Of a DNA stretch of 64,000 bases, positions 1 to 11,052 are shown one piece after another. A program made the position numbers and the translations under genes. The stretch lies in the NCBI RefSeq assembly GCF_963678635.1, contig NC_087069.1, forward strand, positions 18,328,660 through 18,392,659, written 5' to 3'. The DNA comes from Symsagittifera roscoffensis. Lineage: Eukaryota > Xenacoelomorpha > Acoela > Convolutidae. Positions within the stretch are counted from its first letter, which is position 1, and every line of letters begins with the position of its first letter. Under the pieces are notes generated by a model. That model ran no database searches, was not told the DNA's origin, and was given only the letters and a program-made list of their open reading frames with translations.

Positions 1-398
1 CTTCCCGCCCAGTTTGATTTTGTTATACGAAGTCAACACCTCTAACGCCACTCCTGCCAAGCTCCACTAAAACAACAACTGTCCTGCCGTCCTCTGGTTC
101 TAGATTCGTCCTGACGTTCGAATTGCAAGATAGCTCCCTCAATGAGTTTCATGGCACTGCTATCTTCTCAAGCTCTTTCCTTCCATACGCGTCATGATGT
201 TCCAGATTGTACGTCACTGACGAAGGGTCTGTTTGCTACTTCCTGTCGTGGTACCTCATTTTTTCTTCAGCAAATATTGTGCACAGACTGTCTTGCTAAT
301 TATCACTCTCCTCCGAACCATCATCCCATTCTTCCGACTTCCCGGACAAATTCTCTTCCTCACCATCTCTTTCTGGTTTAAGCCACTCCCCAGACTGT

Positions 399-1335
399 TC
401 ATGAACGACACTCTCTTCCTTCGTATCGCTGTCGGCCTGAGTCTTTTCTCCGGGATGTTCTGGTTTTTCGCACAACCTCCTTATTCTCTGGCTCCCTGTT
501 TTTCATCGAGTCCCCGCTATGTGTTAGTTCCCTTCTTTTCAATATGGTGACTTCCGGTTTGTCTTTGCCACTTTTTGAGACCACAGGTTTTTCGTCTGCC
601 AGTTTCTCGAGTAGTCTCCTTAAATCCTCTCCTACCGTCACATTTCCTGTTTTCACTTCGTCGAGGTCGTAGCCTTTTGTCTTCAGCGTTTCCCTCCCCA
701 TCTTTGACTTAAGCAATATTTCCACCGACATCCCTAAATTTCTTTTGAGAATTGTTTTCGGTTGGTGCTCAGTTAGTAATTCGGGATGGTCCTCTATCGG
801 TTTTCCTGACTTGTCGAGCCATCTCGTGAGAGGTAGGCTGTCATACATTTCCTTGTCCATAAAAGAAAAACATTTTTGATCTCTTGTGTATCAGCCTTGT
901 TTTTCTCCTGCCTCTCGTAAAGTTCCCTCTTCTTGCTCAAGCTGTCGGCATTTTAATGCCTCTCCCTCGTTCTGTGTTCAATGATCATGTTGTAATCATC
1001 CAACCACCTTATTCATCTCCCGATGTAGCTCTGGTCCATTGAGTACGTTTTCAACAAACTGAGTGCTTTGCTGTCGACCCGTAACTTGAATGGTTTGCTA
1101 CCCAGGTATCTCCTGTGTTTTTCCACAAAGGTGACGAGCGCAAACATTTCCGCTTTGCGTGCCGCGTTCTTCATTTCCGTGTCACTCAACACTTTGCTCC
1201 CGTAGGCTATCGGTCTCAACACTGTCTTTCCGTTCCACTCATGTTCTTGATGGAGTATGCCAGAGATCGCTACTACCGATGCATCCGTATCCAGCGCCTA
1301 AATTCCTTTTTCTGTTGGCATGCCTAGCACAGGTG
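399..1335 (-). pseudogene. RNase H and downstream pol fragment of the remnant gypsy element
   Basis: RNase H begins near 1330 (LDTDASVVAISG in a broken frame) and continues in an open segment 1222-1013 with SDTEMK, the KAEMFA glutamate box and KLRVDSKALS. A second open segment, 860-399, starts LDKEMYDSLPLTRW and matches the region after RNase H in the large element. The stretch 1012-861 between them has stops. No integrase is seen in the 400 bases before the window edge. Confidence 0.82.
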
Positions 1336-1397
1336 CGTCACACAGTTCTTTCTTTATTCTTTGAAATGACTCCTCTGCCTCGTTATTCCAAGTGAAT

Positions 1398-2060
1398 TTA
1401 TAGGACTGGGTCTGGTCTAATGCCATGTTTATCCACCATTCTTCCCAGATATTTAATCGAGTCCTTAAGAATCTTACACTTCGAGGGCTTGCATTTCAGT
1501 CCTGCTCTTTTCAAGCGAGCGAACACTTCATCTAGTCGTTCAATGTGGTCATCCAGGGTAGGTGTTGCAATCACCACGTCATCTATGTAGCACATTACCA
1601 AATTGCCATATTTCTTCGTTACGCTTGTGCTATCAGTCGTTGGAACGTGGCTGTGGCATTGCAAAGGCCAAAGGGCAACCTTTTCCATTGAAACAGCCCC
1701 AGCTTGCAAGCAAATCCCTTCTTGTCCCTGTCTTATTTTCTCAGTGGTACCTGCCAAAAAGACGACCCTAGATCAAGAGTTGTAAGAAATTTAGCGTCTT
1801 TTAATTTTGAAAGACTCTCATCTATCCTAGGTATGTGATAGGCATCCTTTGCTGTGACGGAGTTCAGATATCGAAAGTCACAACAAAACCTAAGTTGGTC
1901 TCCTTTCTTTTTAGCCATCACTACTCCATACGCCCACGGTTCTATCATATCAATGATTTGGATGGTTCTATCATATCATACTCTAGTAGGGTCTCTATCT
2001 CATTTCTACATGCATCCGATTTGTTTGGGTGACGCTGATTCTTCACTGCCCTACCAAAAC
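1398..2060 (-). pseudogene. Reverse transcriptase fragment (YIDD box present)
   Basis: 1948-1733 holds the RT fingers/palm (WAYGVVMAKKKG, then FLTTLDLGSSFWQVPL), including the first catalytic aspartate in TTLDLG. 1650-1398 holds the palm box CYIDDVVIATP and the downstream SIKYLGRMV. The two pieces are in different frames, with damage around 1740-1660. The RT core that the large element at 15.5-24.4 kb lacks is thus still recognisable here, but it cannot be translated as one protein. Confidence 0.88.
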
Positions 2061-2106
2061 ATGGGACAGTCCATCCTGAAATGGCCCTCTTGGTTGCAGA
2101 AGAAAA

Positions 2107-4012
2107 TCATCTCGCGCCAATTTTGATGATCAAGTCACTGTAAAAATCGTGTTCTTCCGTTTGACTAGTGTCATCTTCGTCTGGCGCATATCCCAAGCTT
2201 TTCATGCCTTGTTTGTTCGTTGTGCAATCCGCTACATGATGATCCGCCGATCCACAATTTGCACATGACCTTCGTTTGTACATGTTGTCTCTAGGTTTGT
2301 ACCATGACGACCTTTGTTTTTCGCTTCCCCCTTGCATATTTCTGCTTTCCGAGAACGAGTACTTCTTTGGTTTCATTCACATATACTCTCCTGACTTTTG
2401 TCTCATCTCCTCTGGGGTTGGTGCATTATCCTTCGATAGCGTATAAAACGTTACCAACATCGTTCTAAAGTCGTCACTTGTCATTCCGTCGATAAACTTT
2501 GAAGCGATGCTAATGTTTCTTCTGTTTTTTGATTCCTCTGGATTGCTTCTCCTCCTCAGTTTTCAAAATCATCCGGAAATCGATCAACCGATTCGTCATC
2601 TCTTTGTCTTCTTTTTTCGAATCTCATGATCCAAATGCTTCATGCCGGATCCAAATTGATCCAACAGTATCTCCAAGATTTTATCTGCGGTATCACGCTC
2701 CTCCTCCTTCTTTGCAACCACGCATTTTAGTGCTGTGCTCTCTAGATTGCTTAATATCGCCGTGCAGGCCTGCCTCTCAACGTTCAAAATGTCTTGTTCC
2801 AGATGTAGTCTCATTAGTTCAACACAGGTGTCAATGCAACCATCTGAATCGTCTTTGATTTCCTTAGGTTTCTTGAAGGTTTTTATGGATTTGCCACTTC
2901 CTCTGTCACTTGAGTCTGTGTTCCTTGTTGCGAATGCTTCAACTGTCCTGTTCATCATTTACCAGGTATTCTCCCACGTCATGGGATCAGGTGGTACACC
3001 CGTATGTGCACTTGAGTCCCCTGGAGTCCTCGTCGAGCTTGAGGCTCCCCCTTCATAGCAGTACTGGTCCCTCCTGACCCTATGCTGTTGGCAATCAGGT
3101 GTAACGGTGTAGACTCCCGTTTCTTTCGTCGAGGTTCTACGAAGTTGACTCTAGTTCCAGGTGGCAGGTACCAATTTTTCGTGGGCTATAGAGTTTCTCA
3201 AGAGTGCATCCAGTTTGAACTATATGGCTTAAAAACTTTCTGCTTGGTCCTTGCTCATTGTGTCCATTCTGGTCTCTAAATTCCATAACTTTTCATTCAC
3301 GGTGTCGCAAAGTTTTTTCATCTCCTCCATATCTTTCTTGATAAGTTTCTTCTCTCGCTCTTTGTCAATCGTCTCTACCTTGTCCGCCATCTGTTATCTA
3401 AGTTCTCATTCTTGTTGTGTCGTATTTCCTTTTTCAGCTCCTGGTTGTCCTCCTCGCTGCACTTCAGCTTTTTGTCTATTTGTTCTAACTTTGTCATCAA
3501 GTCTCCCAGCTCAAGTGAAGGTGTTATTGACTCCATAGTTCGTTTATCTTGGTTAGCCGTTGCTTCTTAATTGACTTGCTCTTTGTCTTGTCTAGTTTCT
3601 GTCGTTATTGCGGAAACTGTATCAAAAGTTTTTTTTGCTTTTCTCGGTCGCTGCTATTACTTCCTCTTTTTATCTTGGTTTCATTCCGACCATTGCTGCA
3701 AGACTCTGCAAACGACGTTTTCTGTGTTGGTGAATCGTCTTTTATTGTTTCCGGTGTGTTGTTAGATGTTTTGTCTACATTGCCTATTGGTGAAAATTCT
3801 ATTGTTTTCTTTTCCTGTTCTGCTGCATTCTTGTTCTTCTACAGTGTTGATTCCGTCGTTTTCCGTTCCGCCCAGGCTATACTTTGATCTGGTGCCTCAA
3901 GATCAGATTCGTTGGCTGGTATACTCGGTTCTTCCGATATCTTTTCTATGGCCTTCTGTTCCTTGTTGCTTCTTTTGCTGACCATATTCACTGAAATATT
4001 CTTCCTCATCAC
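2107..4012 (-). pseudogene. gag pseudogene of the remnant gypsy element
   Basis: A plausible start codon lies near 4010 on the minus strand (MRKNISVNMVSKRSN...). A charged, coiled-coil-like stretch follows (about 3540-3230), then a retrotransposon-gag region (2958-2596) and a CCHC zinc knuckle reading CANCGSADHHVADC (~2290-2230). A second knuckle, CFFCNQEGHFRMDC, is just beyond the last open segment (~2105-2065). Several frame changes and stops separate the pieces. Zinc-knuckle gag proteins form the particle and bind genomic RNA. This copy keeps the first cysteine of knuckle 1, which the large element has lost. Confidence 0.82.
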
Positions 4013-4234
4013 TCCTTAAGTCTTAAGTTGAGGTTTGGTTTTGCTTAAGTCTTAATCCTTTTCTTTCTGTTAATGATGCTCTTGTTTTCATAGTGATTTT
4101 TAAAAACAATTTTCTTAATCTACGATTCTAATATACACAAGTTCCTACTGTAAAGTCTAATTCAATATATAAGACAAATCCTTAATCTATTATTTATTAA
4201 AAACCAGTGGGATTCATATCTATAAGAGTTGGAG
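4013..4234. other. AT-rich spacer with no gene
   Basis: AT-rich sequence between the gag start of the remnant gypsy element and the tandem array. It is probably leader of that element in minus orientation. I see no ORF or RNA gene. Confidence 0.5.
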
Positions 4235-5140
4235 ACCTAAATTAAGTGTTGGGACCCTTCGATCAGGTCTTGGGACTCTTCGATCAGGTCTTGGGATCTT
4301 TTGGTAGGGTCTTGAGACCCTTCGCTCTATTCCTGGGATGCTTCCGGTAGGGTTTGGGACCCTTCGCTCTAGTTTTGGAGATTTCTGGTAGTGTCTTGGG
4401 ACCCTTCGCTCTAGTGCTGGGAATATTTGGTATTGTCCTGGGAACCTTCCCTCAAGTTCTGGTATCCTCTGGTAGGGTCTTGGGTTCCCTCGGTATTGTC
4501 CTGGGACCCTTCGGTACTGTCCTGGGAGCCGTCTTTATTGTCATGGGACCCTTCGCTCAAGTGTTGGTACCTTCCGGTAGGGTCTTGGGACCCTTCACTT
4601 AAGTGTTGGTATCTTCCGGTAGGGTCTTGAGCCCTTCACTCTAGTGTTGTTGTCTTCCGACAGGAACCTGGGACCCTTCACTCTAGTGTTGGTGTCTTCC
4701 GGCAGGGTCTTGGTCCCTTCGGTTTTGTCCTGGAAGCCGTCGTTACTGTCATGGGACCCTTCGCTCAAGTGTTGGTACCTTCCGGTAGGGTCTTGGGACC
4801 CTACACTCAAGTGTTGGTATCTTCCAGTAGGGTCTTGGGACCCTTCACTCTAGTGTTGGTGTCTTCCGGCAGGGTCTTGGCCCCTTCGGTATTGTCCTGG
4901 GAGCCTTCGTTACTGTCATGGGACCCTTCGCTCAAGTGTTGGTACCTTCCGGTAGGGTCTTGGGACCCTTCACTCAAGTGTTGGTGTTTTCCGGTAGGGT
5001 CTTGGGACACTTCGCTCAAGTGTTGTGATCCTAAGGTAGGGTCTTGGGACCCTTCTGTACTGTCCTAGGACCTTTCGCTCGAGTGTGAGGACCTTTCTGT
5101 AGGGTCCTGGGACCCTTAGAAAACTATCCCACGACTCAGG
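4235..5140. repeat. GGGACCCTTC / CCGGTAGGGTCTTGG tandem array with higher-order repeats
   Basis: Roughly 25-30 bp subunits of the type GGGACCCTTCGCTCAAGTGT and CTTCCGGTAGGGTCTTGG repeat across about 900 bp. A higher-order pattern is visible: the phrase TCATGGGACCCTTCGCTCAA recurs at about 4541, 4749 and 4916, a spacing of 208 and 167 bp. All frames stay open for 60-100 codons on both strands because of the periodicity; I treat those as non-coding. Read on the minus strand the unit contains GAAGGGTCCCAAGACCCT and CCGGAAGG, which resemble the leader repeats of the LTR element at 13.1-14.8 kb. Confidence 0.9.
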
Positions 5141-7440
5141 TGTTCGGAACCTTAGATCACTCTCCCAGAAATCTAGTTTTGGGCTATTTAGATCATTATC
5201 CCAGAGCTCTAGTGTTGGCACACTTAGATCACTAACCCAGGACTGCCACAAAGACTCTTGTGCTGCTTCCACTGCCGTAGCCCAAGTATTAAAACTCTTT
5301 ATCCGACCTTCCATTACTTTTCCTGTCTGGAACTCGTTGGTAGACTTTCCCTGTACCCTAACTCGAGCGTTAGGATACCCAGTCCACTATCCCAGTACCT
5401 CATCTAGAACTTTTGTGAAAAATCCCCAAAACCCGGTTCTGTAAATTAAAATTTTTCTTTTCTAAAATTTCCTTTAATTTCCTATTTCCAATGCAAGTCG
5501 AAATACGACTTGCTTTTAACTTTTTTTTTTATCGTTGTTTCACAAAAATTCAGCAAAAGTTAAACCCAAAAACCGTAAAGGTCAAATGGTAAAAATAATA
5601 AAAACAAAAAAAACTTGTATACCTAAAATTCAATTGCGACAATGCTTGTCTTTTGTAAAAAAACGTGTCTGGTACCTGAATGTCACGCGTTTTCCTCCTC
5701 CGACTAGCGGTCTTGAAGGGTTCTCACATTTTGGGTTCCAAAAAAGATCTATTTACGATCCCCCCATCCGATCCGGCCAGATTATCCACCTTAATACGAG
5801 TTCGCTATCGAATATCTTTGCGTTGCTACTCTTGTTGTGAGTCTTTTACTCAGTTGTTCTAATATAACTAAATCGACGATATCGGTTGTTTAGTTACTAT
5901 ATAAAAGCCCCCTTTTTACAATTTTCAAGCCCCGGCCTCTATCTTAACCAGCCCCCCCCCCCCCCCCCCCCCTGCTAACCTCCCCCCTATCTAGCCCCCC
6001 ACTCAAGCCGACAATTACCCTAAGCGCGATGGGTGCTAAACCTCTCGAGAGAACTCCGTAGAACCTGTTTCCAAGCTCTGCTCAAGTAAAAACGTTTCCT
6101 CGAAATAGTGGGCATTCGCTTATTCAACTTTACACTTATCTCCTGTAATGTTAAATTGATTTTAACGATACCCGTTTGACCAAACAGAACACTTCTGCGA
6201 ACCCTTCTCCGTTTGCTCTGTTCTACTCTGATCGCGCTGCTGGATGTCTCTTTCCCAGTCATGTGACCTCTGTCTTTGAGGTTTCTGTCCCGAGTACCAC
6301 TTTCCCACTTGGCTGGTCACCTGTTCCAGTCTATTCTCCCAGTGGTCCGCTGAGGTTGCAAGCTATCTGAAAAACTTTCGAACTCCCCAAACTCGGGCAC
6401 CTGTTTAACGTGGCTGATTTGATCGAGACGATCGGTCTTATTGAAAACAGTATGCGTATACTAGTTTAATTCGAAAAAAAAGGTTTGATACACCTAATCT
6501 GAAAGTCAAAACCCTTGTCTTTTTTTAAATTTTTTTTCCGGTTTTTGATCCTATTCGTTTTCTTCGTTTTTTGTTTTGTTTTGTTTTCGTTTGCGAGTTT
6601 TTTGTTTCCCTAGTGGCCCCCATTACTCGGTTGGCTGAGCCTCGTTTCGGAAAGCGAACCGGTAATTTTTCTCCAGTTTTCTTAAAAAGCTATCACGGTA
6701 CAACCAGAAGGTGGTTACTCTAGATTGGGCATGTAGACCAAGCTGTGTCAAGTGGGTTCGATCCCGAAGTCATGATGTCGTAAAACCACCCAGGAGCGCC
6801 ATAAAAACACTATGTAACAGTCGCCTACTTAAGTCACATATGAGGTTTAAGAAAAATAGGCCCTATAACCATTGGCTCAAGAGTCAGGGACACTATCTCT
6901 TGTGTTTTTCCACCTCAAGCGGTCGGAGCCAATTCGGTTCACTTGCGACATGAGACTATAAACCGCGCTACAGCTTAAAGGCCACAATACAACCCACTCT
7001 AGAAAATAAGAACTCCCCCATGCTCAGGTCTCAAAATACCTAAAACACGCAAACGCCGTTAAAAACAGGGTCGGAACCTTACGTATACAGTTACGTTTTA
7101 TTAGATAGTGGAATCCATTTCAGATGGATCAACCTAAAAGTCTCCGTAACTCAACACAACAAACTTAAATTGGTTACCTACACACCGACACGACCTCTAG
7201 AATTGAGTAACTAACTGAAAAAGTAGCTCTAGAATTAATCCGGTAACCAAGTTTAACTCGAGAAGTTTGAAATGAACAAGTTTTAACTCAAGACACAAGT
7301 TTTCTATCGGGACATTGGGCATCTTCAGCTGTCCACGTTTCCACTGAAGGTTCACTCTGTTACACTCGATCTCCCTCTCTATTTGTTCTCTGTCACTCTC
7401 GATCCTTAGTAAAGGATAAGACTGCTCTATCTCGTTCAAT
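5141..7440. other. Intergenic stretch without a recognisable gene
   Basis: AT-rich, T-run-rich sequence. The longest open frames (about 80-100 codons) show no motif and overlap low-complexity DNA. It contains a poly-C run at 5952-5972. A phrase near 6756-6774 (GTGGGTTCGATCCCGAAG) looks like a Pol III B box, so a SINE relic is possible, but I could not build a tRNA-like fold around it. Confidence 0.5.
5952..5972. repeat. Poly-C run (21 nt)
   Basis: Uninterrupted run of C, followed by further C-rich blocks to about 6001. Poly-G/C tracts of this length are uncommon in an otherwise AT-rich region and are prone to length errors. Confidence 0.9.
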
Positions 7441-7689
7441 TTATGTGGTGAAATTGCGAATAGCAATTTCACGCTTCTCTTTTTTGGACTACTTTCCCGT
7501 GACTTTAGTTCTACTACTTAGTTTGGTTCTTCTGATCTCATTTTCTCGTACTTTCAGTTATCGCGAGAGTCTTGAGCATGACAGGCTAAATTGGAATTTT
7601 ATAAAATCCATTTCAACCCCAAAATCAAGACTAAACGTTGCTCAAGGTCAAACTTCTAAATATGACCGACTGGCACACTATAAACTTCA

Positions 7690-8190
7690 TACTGAACTAA
7701 TTGAAGAGCAACTACAAGGCTGAATACATTCATGATATTACCGCAGGCGACCATGACTGGCGTACTGTTTTGTCTGACTTGATTCTCGTTCTGGAAAAAG
7801 TTCCTCTTGTCGGGCTCAAACTGAATCACAAGAAGACTGAGCTTATCATCACAAATGGCCGTTTGTCCACAAGAAATCATATCATAGACGCCTCCAATAT
7901 TGTGTTTCCCCTGAAAACTTGCAAATATCGATGATGCAGTTCTGCTTGGCGCCCCCTTTTGTGATGCCGCCATCATAACTACTTTCAACAGCAAGATCAC
8001 CGTTTGTAAATGCATTTGTGACCGCCTCAGCTAAGTAGATCCACATGTTGCCTATTATCTGCTGAAGAACTGCCTGTATAAACCCAAACCTTTTATTTCC
8101 TTCTAACATCGTTTTTTTAAGCATGACAATGTTCTGGAGACTTTTAACTCTTGTATTCGGACTTCTCTCGAAGCCATCCTTATTATACGA
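7690..8190 (+). pseudogene. Fragment of R2-like non-LTR reverse transcriptase
   Basis: In broken + strand frames one reads DHDWRTVLSDL, then VGLKLNHKKTELI around 7810-7850, then a stretch equivalent to DDAVLLGAP after 7930, and YYLLKNCLYKPK near 8055-8085. The same order of motifs (DLKNILKSEQ, GLSLNTEKCELCF, LLILGSPIG, YLLKNCFSMPKLLYF) occurs in the better preserved RT at 40312-41715. This is therefore the palm-to-thumb part of a related element. Frameshifts and stops (for example after 7934) make it a fossil. It ends where the (TTG)n tract of the neighbouring LINE begins. Confidence 0.7.
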
Positions 8191-8191
<1 letters not shown>

Positions 8192-8255
<64 letters not shown>

Positions 8256-8256
8256 G
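8192..8256 (-). repeat. (TTG)n / (CAA)n microsatellite, probable LINE 3' tail
   Basis: About 21-22 uninterrupted TTG units. On the minus strand this reads (CAA)n and sits roughly 240 bp after the end of the LINE RT reading frame, where a jockey/CR1-type element would carry its simple-repeat 3' tail. I therefore place the 3' end of the LINE here. Confidence 0.8.
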
Positions 8257-8496
8257 AATTTTTAGTAGGATATTGATGGGATGATATCCCGAAAGTTGTC
8301 AAAATTTTGTCCAGTTATTTCGGCACATGTTGCAGTCACAGAAGAGGACCCATGTGCACTTGTTTTGTTCTGAGAATTGATCGTCGAAAAACTTCCACAT
8401 CATCTATATCAATCTTCACGTCAAGCCTCGCAATTATCGAAATTCAATTTTCTGATTTAGTCGGTTTATTAGATGGCACGTCTTGAATGTAAACTC

Positions 8497-9086
8497 TCAA
8501 CTAGCTTTTTCAGTTCTGGTCTTGTTTAGGTTGAAATATTCTTTCGTTCTTCCTGGATTTTCAATTTTTGCCAGGAGCTTAATGTGATCGTTTTCTTCAT
8601 GCATGAATTTCGCCATCATCAGTAACTCGTTCAGCTGGAGCAACAACGCCAGAGGCAGGAAGTTTAACAATCTCACCTGCTCTATATAGTCAGAATCGTT
8701 TCCCATGATCCATTTTAAGACTATCTTTTGGAACCTTTCTAATCTCCCTAAGTCGCTTCTTGAGATATTGCAAATAATTAGACCATACGTTAGTACAGGA
8801 AGTATTAAGTATTTGTACAGACCAAGTTTTATGCGCATTTTGACTTTGAATTCTAAGTTTCTGCGGATGCAATAGAACGTTTTATTCGCTTTCGACATTC
8901 TTGAGTCAATATGGGTTTCGTCCATGTTAAATGTTTGGACACATGTATACCTAGATCTTTTATCACATTCGAGCTTTCCACTGCTGTTTTACAAAGAATC
9001 AATTCGTGTTGATTTCCTCTAAATTCGACTTTAAAACATTTGTCCAGTGCCAGACTCACCTTGTTTTTGTCTACCCAATTTTTCAA
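8497..9086 (-). pseudogene. LINE ORF2, C-terminal (post-RT) region
   Basis: Two overlapping open segments, 9086-8853 (WVDKNKVSLALDKC, VIKDLGIHVSKHLTW) and 8925-8497 (KTFYCIRRNLEFK, YKYLILPVLTYGL, LERFQKIVLKW). These are the usual motifs after the palm in jockey/CR1 elements. The segments are in different frames, so a frameshift lies near 8870-8920. The stop is at 8497 and about 240 bp of 3' UTR follow. Confidence 0.82.
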
Positions 9087-9686
9087 CGCTTTTTAGGTCC
9101 TGCTGGATGTCCTTTGTGTCTACATTCACTGCTAGTAATTTTAGGTCGTCTGCAAAGATAAATGGTTCACTAAATTTCAAAACTTCAGGAAGATCATTTA
9201 TGAAGATACAGAAGAATAATGGACCAATCAACGATCCTTGTGGTACGCCACTTGTAATTTCTAAAGTTTCTGATGAGAAATTGTCAGCACGAACAAATTG
9301 TTTCCTGTTGCTGAGATAGTCTGCGATTATTTCAAGAAAACAGCCTCCAACTCCAATGATGCTCATTTTCTTTAGTAGTTCGTAATGCGGGACTTTGTCG
9401 AATGCCTTAGAAAAGTCGGTATAGAATGCGATCACATGATTTTCAGCTTTCTTGTCAATTGATTCGTAGATTTCTTTCAAAAAGATAACATGTTTGTAAC
9501 AACTGAACGGTTTTTAACAAAACCGTGCTGACTTCTTGTGAAAAATTTGATAAAATGGTCTTACAACGCTGAATACATGCATTTTTTCAGGAGTTTACTC
9601 ATGATATTGAGAAGTGACACCGGCCGGTGGTTTTTCATTAGTCGTTTGTCACCTTTCGTGTAAATAGGCGACACAGCCGCAACTTT
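9031..9686 (-). pseudogene. LINE ORF2, reverse transcriptase core
   Basis: The reading starts near 9680 with NHRPVSLLNIMSKLL, has a stop around 9557, resumes with SQHGFVKNRSV, and is then open 9480-9031: AFYTDFSKAFDKVPH (first catalytic Asp), GVPQGSLIGPLFFCIFINDL, and the palm box FADDLKLLAV. All RT motifs are recognisable, but they do not lie in one uninterrupted frame. Confidence 0.88.
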
Positions 9687-10439
9687 CTATTTATATGGTA
9701 TTTTCCTTAACCTCTTGATGTTTTTAAGAACGCAATGCAAAATTGTGGTCATTTCTCTGGCCGTTCGCTGGAAGAAAATTGGTGGGAGTCCATCTGGGCC
9801 CTGCAATTTTGTTATGTCCAGCTCTGTTATAATTTGGTTTAAATATGTTTTTGAGATACTGAAGTTACTCAATATCGTGTTTTCGCACTTCATGTCACTG
9901 AGGTTGAAGCTTGATTTGGGTGAAAATACAGAGTGAAAATATTCATTCAAAAAGTTCACTTTTTCTTTGGCTTTGGAAACAGCTATTTCGTCCCTGATCA
10001 TAGTCTTTGGGGGAGTTTCTGATTTTTTCAGACTCTTAAAGTGTTTGAAAATTAAATGTGTGTTACGAGTGGACATCAAATTTTCCTGATAGTTTCTTCT
10101 ATCTTCCTCTACTGCTTCTTCCACCATTTTATCTAGAGATAGAATGAGATTTCTGAGGTAGCTTGTAGGTTTCAATTTGTATATTCTAGTTTGTGTTAGC
10201 AGTTTGTTCATGATGTTTGAGGTGCTTGGCGTAACCCATGGCGGAAGTGATTGGCGACGTCTCGTTCTTCTAGGCACATGTTGGTTTACCAAATTTTCCA
10301 AATAGTCGTAAAGTTCCTCGCACATTCTTTTGATGTTTGTGTGACATACTGGTGAGAAAGGCTCATTTAGTATTAATTTCTTGATTTCTTGAGAGTCCAC
10401 AATTGTAAATTTTTGAGAAATTTTTGTCAGGAGTCGCAT
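9687..10439 (-). pseudogene. LINE ORF2, linker between endonuclease and RT
   Basis: 250 codons rich in Lys/Arg, with VPRRTRRRQSLPPWVT followed by a helical segment (YQENLMSTRNTHLIFKHFK) and the lead-in to RT, LQGPDGLPPIFF. This arrangement is usual between the endonuclease and RT of jockey/CR1 elements. It overlaps the preceding frame, consistent with a frameshift in what was one ORF2. Confidence 0.8.
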
Positions 10440-11028
10440 GAATGTGACAATTTTTGAATGATGTAATGTCTAGGGTGTTTTTGCCACAAGTTGGAAAATC
10501 TATTGCCTGCTCGAACTGATGTTGCTCGATTAGTTCAATTATTGAGTTTTCTTCATTTTCCGTGCTACTATATTCAACCCAGTTTGCATTTGGAAAATTT
10601 ACATCTCCGCAAATAAGTGTTGCAGTTGATTGATTTGATTTCTCGATTTCATTTAAAATTTGTGCGAAATCGCCTAGACAATAGCAAAATTTGTTGCTCG
10701 AAGGTGGATTGTAAAAACAGCAGACAATAATTCGTTTATCGTTTATTTGGATGCTGCAAGTTAAACAGCATTCAGGTTGCTTATTTGGCAACAATTTAGA
10801 TGAAAATGTTTGTTTCACTGCCATTAGTCCTCCACCGTGCAAATTTTGATCTTTGGCTGTTTGTCGTTCTGATCTATAAAAACTGTATTCATTTAGCATT
10901 AATTCAGATGATGAAATTTTTTCATTGAACCAAGTCTCGCAGAGACATATTATGTCATAGTTTGATGTTGCTATAGCATTTGCAAATTTCATTCGTCGTT
11001 CGAGATTTATGAGACTTCTTACATTCAT
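10363..11028 (-). pseudogene. LINE ORF2, AP endonuclease domain
   Basis: 221 codons starting MNVRSLINLERR, preceded in frame by LNILQ, the usual start of an APE-type endonuclease. Conserved boxes follow: IICLCETWFN (catalytic Glu), the GGGLMAVK region, and ICGDVNFPNANW (GDxN box). The C-terminal SDH box is not reached in this frame, which breaks near 10440, where the frame overlaps the next segment. The enzyme nicks target DNA for target-primed reverse transcription. It is one piece of a frameshifted ORF2. Confidence 0.85.
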
Positions 11029-11052
11029 TTGCAGGATGTTGAGAAAGCCTAG

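Larger units (their letters stand above)
1..4012 (-). mobile_element. Degenerate Ty3/gypsy LTR retrotransposon, gag-pol remnant
   Basis: Minus-strand reading gives, in order, gag (4012 down to ~2107), RT (~2050-1398), RNase H (~1330-1013) and post-RNase H pol (860-399), broken by many stops and frameshifts. Each block resembles the matching part of the large + strand element at 15.5-24.4 kb, for example the RNase H motif SDTEMK and the later LTRWLDKSG, so it is an older relative of the same family. Protease is missing: the second zinc knuckle runs almost straight into the start of RT. The element runs off the left window edge, so its integrase and 3' LTR are not visible. Confidence 0.9.

Noticed and set aside
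4354-5068. Several 70-105 codon frames on both strands in the 4.2-5.1 kb region
   Set aside because: They repeat the same short peptide with the DNA period and are open on both strands, so they are a product of the tandem array.
6020-6262. 80-codon basic minus-strand frame
   Set aside because: No motif, no neighbours, and typical of chance frames in this AT-rich stretch.
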